DNA of 64,000 nt from Colocasia esculenta (lineage: Eukaryota; Streptophyta; Magnoliopsida; Alismatales; Araceae): contig CM024766.1 of the NCBI GenBank assembly GCA_014218235.1, forward strand, positions 20,185,346 to 20,249,345, read 5' to 3'. A program made the position numbers and the translations under genes. Below the pieces are notes generated by a model. It was not told the DNA's origin. It saw nothing but the letters and a program-made list of their open reading frames with translations, and ran no database searches. Below, one piece after another: positions 10,184 to 19,393 of this stretch; position 1 is the stretch's first letter, and every line of letters begins with the position of its first letter.

Positions 10184-11387
10184 CTTCGGACACCTTATAA
10201 TCTAATGATCTGAGCTGCCACACTTGAGGCATCTTCCTGCCTTTGTCCAACATAAGTCTCTGCCATGACGCTTTTCGTAGTGTACAGACTCGGGCTTCTC
10301 GCTTCCTGTAGAAGCCACTGACTAGGGTGCTAACATTGCTGGTACTATAGTTGGCTGCTGATCTTCCACGAGCCTCTTAATCTTCTTGTTCTGCCGCTGG
10401 AACGGTTCTAGTAACCTCTTCATCTGAGCCTTCTTCTCTTCTTGGTACAACTCTATCTCACTCTCCTAGCTGCATGCCGCACTAAGAGTCACAACCATAG
10501 TCTTATGGTCGAATGCTACAAGTCTAGCTCTCAATGATGGTCTTAGCCCCATCACGAACTTCTTTAACTTGCACCTCTCGTCAGTAACTATGTGCGGTGC
10601 GAACCTCGAAAACTCTATGAATCTGGCCTCTTACTTCAAAACTGACATGGAACCTTGAGTCAACGCCAAGAACTCCTGCTCCATCTTGTCTTGGATGTGC
10701 TCGGGAACAAACGTAGCCTTGAACAACCTCACCAACTCTTCCCCAATCACCTCTAGCTTCAAACCCTCAAACTGCATGCGAAGAACGGAAGACCACCACA
10801 CGTCTGCTCGCTCTTGAAGCATGTATGTCGCCAAGCTGACCTTGTCATCCTCTGAACACCTGGTAGCTCTAAATATCTTCTGAATCACTCTAAGCCAACT
10901 CCTTGCAACCAACGACTGACTCTCCCCCTTAAAAGAAGGTGGAGCCATCCGTTTAAACTTCTCCATGACTGACACTCCACGGTCCTAATGAGCTGGTGCC
11001 GAAACATGAGCCTGAAGCTGCACCTGAAGAGCTGCCTATGTCTGCGCTTGTGTCTGCATCACTTGTACGGACCCTTGAATGAATGTGCCATAGTCAACCA
11101 AAGGTGGCAGGGGTGGCGCAGGTGGTCCTTGACGTGTTGGGACTCTCTACTGCTCACTTGCAGTCCTCCTTGGCTCCTCATCTTGAATGCATACACTCGA
11201 ACGACAGGTCCACGTCTGCATCACTTGTACGAGCCCTTGCATGAACGTGCCATAGTCAACCAACGGTGGCAGGGGTGGCGTAGGTGGTCCTTGAGGTGCT
11301 GGGACTCTCTACTGCTCACTTGCAGTCCTCCTTCGCTCCTCATCTTGAATCCGTACACTCGAATGACAGGTCCTTCCAGCCATAGCC
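10184..11387 (-). pseudogene. Element B gag, left copy
   Basis: Gag remnant on the minus strand. The best-preserved part (10631-10975) has PPSFKGESQ, WLRVIQKIFRA, LATYMLQERADVWW and FVPEHIQDKMEQEF, the capsid-like region of Del/Tekay Gag. The zinc-knuckle end lies near 10190-10290 (RCLKCGSSDH-like, then a stop). Several stops and frame changes are present. Its N-terminal part is duplicated in tandem (11052-11375). It is split from its leader by the Sirevirus at 11388. Compared with the right copy it lacks everything left of 10184, where a copia LTR abuts. Confidence 0.8.
11052..11375. repeat. 162-bp tandem duplication in B gag
   Basis: Sequence starting GTCTGCATCACTTGTACG at 11052 recurs from 11214, a shift of 162 bp, with a few substitutions. 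162 is a multiple of three (54 codons), so the duplication keeps the gag frame. The right copy of B gag has the segment once. Confidence 0.8.
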
Positions 11388-11647
11388 TGTTGGGTTGAGT
11401 GTGTTTTGCAATTTCCTAAAGTTGTATGTTAATGATGACCAATGAACATCACTCATACTTTGATTTTGCTGATGACATATTGTGATTTTGATGATGACAT
11501 GTTGAACATGTTATACATTTTATACATATCACAATAATGCTTAAACAACATATTTTTGATGTTTAATATCTCCTATTTTAATGATAATATCTTGTACTAA
11601 TGGCTTATGTGTTGAATTTTTAGGAATATCCAGATTTTGTCATGGTA

Positions 11648-11901
11648 GTGTCGACACACCCATTGATGGTGTCGACACTGGGTATCATTCCCTGAAGTAG
11701 TTTCATGAAGACAGGGTCCAGTGTGTCGACACAGTCCCTGGTAGTGTCGACATTAGAACCAGTCTCCAAAAGACCCATTTGCCAGACTGGGACAGTGTGT
11801 CGACACAGCCAGTGAGTGTGTCGACACTAGACCCTTCTCCCAGAAGATCTTTTTGCGTAATTGGGACAGTGTGTCGACACACTCAATGGCAGTGTCGACA
11901 C
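11648..11901. promoter_or_regulatory. GTGTCGACAC palindrome doublets, 74-75 bp period
   Basis: The 10-bp palindrome GTGTCGACAC starts at 11648, 11669, 11723, 11744 (last base changed), 11797, 11818, 11871 and 11892. These form four doublets, each exactly 21 bp apart, and the doublets step by 75, 74 and 74 bp. The four 11-bp spacers differ in sequence but not in length. The array lies upstream of the TATA-like box at about 12021, in the presumed U3. The 3' LTR has the same array at 17708-17961, with one copy mutated at its central CpG (17931). Confidence 0.75.
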
Positions 11902-12018
11902 ACTCTGGCTGAATTCTCATCTTAAGATCCATTTGGACACGTGGCCTCCTAGGGATCAATGGGATTTGTCTTGGATCATGTGCCAACGCACTCCAAGGGT
12001 TCTTTTAGCCATGTTGGG

Positions 12019-12030
12019 CTATAAATACCC
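12019..12030 (+). promoter_or_regulatory. TATA-like box of Sirevirus LTR
   Basis: GCTATAAATACC lies about 120 bp downstream of the palindrome array, a plausible core promoter that would place the transcription start near 12050-12060. The same sequence occurs in the 3' LTR near 18079-18090. Confidence 0.55.
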
Positions 12031-13006
12031 CACCAATTGGTCCCCAAGAGGGGGGTCCTCTAGAACATCCCAACAAAAAGGCTTTCGGTGGTAAAAGAGG
12101 GTTTTCCAGATCTTGCTCCATCTCCAGAAGTTGCAGGCCATCGTTTCAAGAGGAAGGACGAGGGAATCAAGGGGAATCTCTGGAGAGAAGGTTGATGTGC
12201 TAGGAAAGGGAGAAGATCCAACTGAAGAGGAGCAGGAGAAGAAGTATTTCTGGCATTTCAGATGCCATCAAAGCAGAGCATCGCCAATTGAGGAGAATCT
12301 CCATCGATTTCCATCAAGGCTCCTCAATTCAAGTGTCTGCAAGCCCTCTTCATTGAAGAACACTCATTCTACATCCATTTCTCTCACTTCTGAGTTTGTT
12401 CTTTCTTATTTCGTCTATGAGATTTGTGTATGAAGTTCTGCACAAATTTCTATGTACGAATCTTTCTTGAATCAGATCATTGCTAGAGGATTTGATCACT
12501 TTTGTGTTTGATCTAGCTTTTGTACTTTGAGTCGTCGAGCTCTAGTTTGTGAGTCGTCGCACTCACTGTGTGGTTTGAGCAGTCGTGCTCAATTTGGAGT
12601 CGTCGTGCTCCGGTTGTTGTTTGAGCTGTCGTGCTCAAGGTTATTTGGAGTCGTCGTGCTCCAGTGTGTGTTGTACTCAAGGTTTTGAGTAATGTGGCCT
12701 CACTATGTGAGGGGTGGACGTAGAAGTCACTGGAGGTGATTTTCAAACCACCTAAAAATCCTCTGTGCAGTGGTTTGAATTGTGGTTTGACTTTGTATTG
12801 CACTAGATGCGTGCATAGGGATTTCGTTCACACTACTAATTGATTTACTCACACATACTAATCACACTTCAGATCAGTAAATTATTTTTCTGAATTGATC
12901 TCTATTTCGAAGTAATTTTGAATTGCTTAAGCTTCCGCATTAATTGCTGTTAGATCTATTCAACCCCCCCTTCTAGATCTGATCCATCCACCTACCCGAT
13001 CCTACA

Positions 13007-13020
13007 AGGTATCAGAGCAG
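13007..13020 (+). other. Sirevirus primer-binding site
   Basis: AGGTATCAGAGCAG directly follows the LTR end CCTACA and matches the tRNA-Met primer site TGGTATCAGAGC except at its first base. Confidence 0.85.
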
Positions 13021-13255
13021 GTTTTCTGTTCATCGATTGTGATTCGTCAGATCTGTTTTTGTGTGCTTAATCGCTCTGATCCTACAATTTGTATTAGAGC
13101 CGGTTAACCACTCTAATTGTCAGATCTAATTCCTTGTTACATTGATTCACTGTGATTAGATCTAATAATCTTTTGAGTTTTGGTATAATGGTAAATTACT
13201 TTAATCTATATGATTTCCGGTTATAATTTCAGAGAAATTCCCAAGCTCATTTTCA

Positions 13256-15110
13256 TTGGATTTTTCAGAGAACTCACAAAGACAAAGAGCAAAAGAAACT
13301 CACAAGTACTCAATGGCAAAGAAGAACTTCAATGAATCCAGAAAATCACCAATTCATAAAATTGTGGCTCTCATAGCACATTCCATGAGCTCAGAGCATT
13401 CTTCATCCTCTTTAGAACACAAGAGTTCAAATGAGTCTACAAGGTCAGTAATCAATTCCAGACCCATTTATGTATTCTAATTCTGATTCTGATGCAGATG
13501 AAGGCATATCTTATGTTGAATTGATTGAATTCTGTAAGAAGATACAAAATCTTAATACAAGCTAAACATTAAAAATAAAGTCTTGAAAAGACTTTGAACA
13601 TTGCCACAAAGAAAGTGAAAAATTGAAAAATACACTTGAATTGCTCCAGAACAATGATAAAGATCACTCACAAGAAAATGAGAATTTGAAATTGAAGTTA
13701 AGAAACTGAATTCTGAAAAAGAAAGTTGAAAGATAAATCAAAATTTGTGAAACATGTTGTCCAAGTTGAAAGAAATCATGATCAGTTGGAATATGAAAAT
13801 CTTGATTTGAAAGATGAAAATGAAAAATTGATTGATCTCAATGAAAACGTCAAATTTGATAATGATCAATTAAACAAACAGATTTCTAACATGGCTCACG
13901 ATTATCAAATAAATGAGAGATGCAAACAACTTGTTGAAGAAAATAGTCATCTAAAAGGAAGATTGAATGCTTGTTCCATGACAAACCATTGGACATGAAT
14001 GTAACAATTTGAGTAATAAAATTGCCGATTTGGAAAAACAAATTGCTCAATTTTAAATGAAAAGAACAAGATGAAAATGGTTTGGATGTTATGCTAAACA
14101 AGCTTCAAATTTCAGAAAAAGAAGTTGTTGCCTAAAAAGCTGAAAAATAGAAGCTTCAACATGAATTGAAAAATACAAAAACACAAGTCTTGCTTCTGTC
14201 AGAGATAAGAAAAATGAAAATAAAACAAAATTAACATTTGTTAAACTACTGTGAACAAGAACTCTGCTATTCTAATAAAAAACTTGTGAAGTTCTTGTTC
14301 GAAACGACAAAGAAAAGAAAAATGCTACTATCAAGAAGATTCATCTACTTCCTCCATCAGTCCAAAAAGCTCCAAGGCAAGTTCCAAATTCACATCATGC
14401 CAAGAGCCACCAAAAGTACCTCCTTCTTCTCATAGTAAGCCTCCTTACATGAAAAGGATTGCAGCAAATGCACACATGCCTAGGTAAGTACCAGGTAAGA
14501 AATGATCTCATTTGCTTTAATTGTAATGAACCTGGTCATTTAGCCAATTTTTGCTGGAATAGAGATCAAAATTTCAATAAACATGTCAAATCTGCCCAAT
14601 GCTTTCATTGTCATAAATTTGGACATACTTCTAGGGAATGTTGGCATAGAATTGATAATCTTGTGCATGCTCCCATATTTCACGTTAATGTACATAAGAA
14701 TAAAGATCATGTTCGTGCTGAAAACACTAAGAAATTCTATGTACATGAAAAAGGAACTGTTGCACAAAAGATCTCTTCTGAATTCCATATTAAAAATCTA
14801 AATGATAAAAATATGAAAAATAGAAAATAAATTGTTCAGTATGTCAGTGGTGCATTCTATACCAATAACTGTAAGATTAGAAACCAAGATTCTAGTGTTT
14901 CTATTCTTCAGAAAAATGCACCCAATATCAAATTCTTTTGGATTCAAAAATCTTTATTGCACTCTAACAATGATTTCATTGCAGGACCCAAGCAAGTGTG
15001 GGTCCCAAAACCAACTTGATCAGCAAGCTGAGGAGCCTTGTAGCCATACCTTTCCATTTGAAATCAAGACAATGGCTATGCAAGGCAAGAAAAATTGGAA
15101 ACCATAGGTA
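13256..15110 (+). pseudogene. Sirevirus gag remnant with two CCHC knuckles
   Basis: The region encodes pieces of Gag in several frames. A coiled-coil-like, Lys/Glu/Asn-rich stretch occupies about 13600-14250 (for example 13726-13998, LKDENEKLIDLNENVKF). It is followed at 14459-14830 by two CX2CX4HX4C zinc knuckles (CFNCNEPGHLANFC and CFHCHKFGHTSREC). A further short motif GPKQVWVPK is encoded near 14987-15013, like the conserved Gag segment just before the protease in Sireviruses. Stops and frameshifts separate the pieces. Nothing resembling protease, integrase or RT follows. Gag would package RNA; this copy can no longer make it. Confidence 0.75.
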
Positions 15111-17431
15111 AAATCCAAATGAAGACTGTTCAGGTAAAATCTCATATCACTTTTAGATTGAACTGCTTAAGTTAAAGAAGATTCTTAGAGTCTTATCTGA
15201 ACAATGAAGAGTGTGTTTTGATGTTGCTCCAAACAATAACTTTGTGTCTTAACACTTGGAATCATGTTTGTGTTATCATGCTTGCTTAACTGTGCCCATG
15301 ATTCTGTGTGCATATCAACTGCTTTGACTTTTTGGTATATCAAATGATGACATGTGGAAAAACAAGTTATGCTTGTTTGGAAGCTATCATTATGCGTGAG
15401 TAAAATACTCCATCAAGTACTAGAAGTCATGTTATGCTTAAAGCTAATTGTGTGCATAATCATGTGTGAATTACTTGCTAGCTTTTTCATTCTATGCACA
15501 TATTAAGGCGGAGTAAATTTGAAAAAGTGCAAAAATGTTCTTGAAAATGTAATGAATTTCATGCTAACATAAAGAATATTGACCTTTTGCATTGCTATGT
15601 GATATATCAAATGGTGAAATGTGAAAGGACAATTAGGCTTGTCTGGAAACTATCATCATCCGTGAGAAAAATTCTCCGCCAAGTATCAATAGTCTTTTTC
15701 TACATAAAGGTCATCAAGAAAAATAAAATCTCAAAAACTTTATTTTAAGTCTTTGAAACAATTTTGAGTTTTTGAAAAACTTTTCTCCTTCAATAAATTG
15801 CATGTTTAATGCATGCTTGATCATGTTCATATTCTTTCTGTGCAAACTACTTTGAATGAACATATTTAAATTGCTTAAATGATCATTTCATATCATGCAT
15901 ATCTTATGGGGAAGTGAGTCAAAAGAATCTTTAAGTGAAATGCTGGAGAAATATTCCTTCATATCTGATTTATTAACAACTCCCATTCAGTTTGTTGACA
16001 AATGTTCTTGCAAATAAATTTCTCACTCTCACATTGCATTGACATTCTTGGTATATCAAATGGTGAGTATATTTGAAAGATAAGTCAGGCTTGTCTGGAC
16101 ACTTTCACTATGCGTGAGTATGTCTCCGCCAAGTATCAAGAGCCTTGTATGCAATTGTTCAGGGGGAGTCCTTGTCTTTCAAATAAAACATTCACGTTCA
16201 TTCTGTTTTCACTTGATTCCATTCCTATTTCTTCAACAATCTTCATGTTCACCTTGTAAGGGGGAGATACATGAAAGGGGGAGTCATTGTCATATCTCTT
16301 GAAGTTACTTGTCTATTTTGAACCCCAATGTCATCAGAATTTTTGAGTCCTTGTGCTATTTTATTATGAGAGAATTAAACATTGAAACTAAACTCATTGT
16401 GCATTTAGTTTAATTTCAAAGATTCAGTATCATTTCAAGGTTAAGCAATCTTAATATTGAATGTCTTTAAAATGACTTGCAAATACTTGTAGGCACATGA
16501 GTGGCTTTACTATTTAACATGTGCATGTTTAAGCTTCATTTTTACCACATGTTAAGAATAATTTTTCTAAATTCGTATTCTGACTTTTCTTGTCAAAGCA
16601 AACATATTCCTGTAAAACATCAAAAGAAAATGATCAAAACCTTGGAAAGATACAAACAGAGCAATGCAAATTCTAAAACCACTACGTAACCAGGCCATTT
16701 CACCTAAAAAGTTATTTGTTTCACGTAAAAAAAAGTGGAAATCAAATTTTCAACTCTGTATAAGATAATGAAAGTTAAACCACTGAGTAATCAGGAGATC
16801 TTGCATCTGATCAATGTGATGTCTTGCACTGAAAAGTGAAATTTAACTAATTTATTTTTGTATTCTTTCCCAGCCAAATTATAAGAAAATCAAAAGACAG
16901 GATAGAAAAGCTTAAGACCTTAATAAAGCTCATGTATACTGAGTTTAGACCTATTATTCTACATTGTGTTAAAATTAAAGCTCATAACATCCTTGTTAAA
17001 TACTTCTGATCACTCATATAGGTCACTTTATTTCACATTTGCATCATTATTTTAATGACATTCAGATCATTATATCTTGCAATACCTTGTGTTGAGTGTG
17101 TCATTGTGATTAAACTTTGTGGCACAATACAAAAAACACAATCATTTCTCTCATTTCACAATATCACTTTGCCTCACTTATTTTGATTACTTCTGACCAT
17201 TCATTTCCTACATTTCATTTCTTGATCTTCTACAATCTTTGTTTCTCTCTTTTGTCTAACTTTTTGATGCTGTCAAAAGGGGAGAAAGTTCCTTGAAGGA
17301 GGAGAAAGTAAAAGTTTCTAGGGAGAGAAAGTTCTTTATGGGGAGAAAGTTCAAAGGGTGTATATGGTCAAGGGGAGTTATTACAGTCAAGGAAGTCAGG
17401 TTATTGGAGATTGTGCATATGTTTTGTCATC
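15111..17431 (+). other. Sirevirus non-coding 3' region with three diverged modules
   Basis: 2.3 kb with no protein I can recognise. A module of about 95 bp occurs three times: about 15333-15425, 15599-15695 and 16049-16146. Each copy starts with TATATCAAATG, has CTTGTYTGGA in the middle, continues through a GTGAG context, and ends in a CCAAGTA- or CAAGTA-type segment. Purine-rich tracts (GGGGGAGT, AAGGGGGAGA, AAGGGGAGA) recur at 16161, 16260-16290 and 17277-17450. The pol and any env-like genes expected here in a full Sirevirus are missing. Confidence 0.6.
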
Positions 17432-17433
17432 AT

Positions 17434-17447
17434 CAAAAAGGGGAGAT
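17434..17447 (+). other. Sirevirus polypurine tract
   Basis: CAAAAAGGGGAGAT directly precedes the 3' LTR start TGTTGGG. Similar tracts occur repeatedly upstream (for example 17277-17285 and 17338-17345). Confidence 0.85.
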
Positions 17448-19066
17448 TGTTGGGTTGAGTGTGTTTTGGAATTTCCTAAAGTTGTATTTTAATGATGACC
17501 AATGAACATCACTCATACTTTGATTTTGATGATGACATATTGTGATTTTGATGATGACATGTTGAACATGTTATACATTTTATACATATCACAATAATGC
17601 TTAAACAACAAGTTTTTAATGTTTAATATCTCATATTTTAATGATAATATCTTGTACTAATAGCTTATGTGTTGAATTTTCAGGAATATCCAGATTTTGT
17701 CATGGTAGTGTCGACACACCCATTGATGGTGTCGACACTGGGTATCATTCCCTGAAGCAGTTTCATGAAGACAGGGTCTAGTGTGTCGACACAGTCCCTG
17801 GTAGTGTCGACACTAGACCCAGTCTCTAGAAGACCCATTTGCCAGACTGGGACAGTGTGTCGACACAGCCAGTGAGTGTGTCGACACTAGACCCTTCTCC
17901 CAGAAGATCGTTTTGCGCAATTGGGACAGTGTGTCAACACACTCAATGGCAGTGTCGACACACTCCGGCTGAATTCTCATCTTAAGATCCATCTGGACAC
18001 GTGGCCTCCTAGGGATCAATGGGATTGGTCTTGGATCATGTTCCCACGCACTCCAAGGGTTCTTTTGGCCATGTTGGGCTATAAATACCCCACCAATTGG
18101 CCCCCAAGAGGGGGGTCCTCTAGAACATCCCAGCAAAAAGGCTTTCGGCGGCAAAAGAGGGTTTTCCAGATCTTGCTCCATCTCCAGAAGTTGCAGGCCA
18201 TCGTTTCAAGAGGAAGGACGTGGGAATCAAGGGGAATCTCTAGAGAGAAGCTTGCTGTGCTAGGAAAGGGAGCAGATCCAACTGAAGAGGGGAAGGAGAA
18301 GAAGGATTTCTGGCATTTCAGATGCCATCAAAGCAGAGCATCGCCAATTGAGGAGAATCTCCATCGATTTCCATCAAGGCTCCTCAATTCAAGTGTCTGC
18401 AAGCCCTCCTCATCGAAGAACACTCATTCTACATCCATTTCTCTCACTTCTGAGTTTGTTCTTTCTTATTTCGTCTATGAGGTTTGTGCATGAAGTTCTG
18501 CACAAATTTCTGTGTACGAATCTGTCTTGAATCAGATCAATTCTAGAGGATCTGATCTCTTTTGTGTTTGATCTAGCTTTTGCACTGTGAGCCGTCGAGC
18601 TCTAGTTTGTTAGTCGTCGCACTCACTGTGTGGTTTGAGCAGTCGTGCTCAATTTGGAGTCGTCGTGCTCCGGTTATTATTTGAGTCGTCGTGCTCAAGG
18701 TTGTTTGGAGTCGTCGTGCTCCAGTGTGTGTTGTACTCAAGGTTTTGAGTAATGTGGCCTCACTATGTGAGGGGTGGACGTAGGAGTCAATGGAGGTGAT
18801 TTCTGAACCACCTAAAAATCCTCTGTGCAGTGGTTTGAATTGTGGTTTGACTTTGTATTACACTAGATGCATGCATAGGGATTTTGTTCACACTACTAAT
18901 TGATTTGCTCACACACACTAATCACACTTCAGATCAGTAAATTATTTGTCTGAATTGATCTCTGATTCGAAGTAATTTAGAATTTCTTAAGCTTCCGCAT
19001 TAATTGGTGTTAGATCTATTCAACCCCCCCTTCTAGATCTGATCCATCCACCTACCCGATCCTACA
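17448..19066 (+). repeat. Sirevirus 3' LTR
   Basis: Same length as the 5' LTR and alignable without gaps at a constant offset of 6060 bp, with about 71 substitutions. It is followed by the second copy of the target site, TAGCC (19067-19071). Confidence 0.9.
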
Positions 19067-19071
19067 TAGCC

Positions 19072-19393
19072 TACAGAATAAATACTAAATCAAGCTCTAT
19101 TTATTACTATACCTAGTATATTATCATGCATTCTTCTTATCACCTTTCTAGTCCTATCTTAGTTATTCCATGCATTTGGCTATCCACTACAAAGACTTTG
19201 AGATGTTAATTAGTTGATGGCTATCCATGTATAATCTCAACCTTGAGGCTCTGATACCATTTGTGATGACCCAACCAATCTAGTCCTATCTTAGTTATTC
19301 CATGGATTTGGCTATCCACTACAAAGACTTTGAGATGTGAATTAGTTGATGGCTATCCATGTATAATCTCAACCCTGAGGCTCTGATACCATT
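19072..19393 (-). other. Element B leader with duplicated primer-binding site
   Basis: Continuation of the B leader after the Sirevirus. A 132-bp segment starting TCTAGTCCTATCTTAG occurs at 19147 and again at 19279. Each copy carries the primer-site complement GAGGCTCTGATACCA (second copy 19377-19391) followed by an LTR edge, TGTGATGACCC in the first copy and TGTGACGACCC in the second. The right internal copy of B has this segment once (about 24067-24190). Confidence 0.8.

Larger units (their letters stand above)
11388..13006 (+). repeat. Sirevirus 5' LTR
   Basis: Starts TGTTGGGTTGAG and ends CCGATCCTACA. It contains the four palindrome doublets (11648-11901), a TATA-like ATAAATA at about 12021 in GGCTATAAATACCCC, and repeated GTCGTCGTGCTC-type units at about 12530-12660 (GAGTCGTCGTGCTC, GAGCAGTCGTGCTC). 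The coding-like frames in it are not genes. Confidence 0.9.
11388..19066 (+). mobile_element. Sirevirus-like Ty1/copia element, gag only, TSD TAGCC
   Basis: Complete insertion with two 1619-bp LTRs (11388-13006 and 17448-19066), TG..CA ends, and a perfect 5-bp target duplication TAGCC (11383-11387 and 19067-19071). The internal part is only 4.4 kb: primer site, a decayed gag with two CCHC knuckles, a long non-coding 3' region rich in purine tracts, and a polypurine tract. Protease, integrase, RT and RNase H are absent. The Sirevirus assignment rests on the Gag features, on several upstream purine tracts, and on repeated palindromes in the LTR, all described for that lineage. A gap-free comparison of the LTRs by eye gives about 71 differences (about 4.4%). 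Confidence 0.85.

Noticed and set aside
15111..17431. Env-like gene of the Sirevirus
   Set aside because: Some Sireviruses have an env-like frame in this position, but I see no long frame, signal peptide or transmembrane pattern here.
17921..18493. 190-codon frame in the Sirevirus LTR
   Set aside because: The corresponding frame in the 5' LTR is broken by stops, so it is not a maintained gene.
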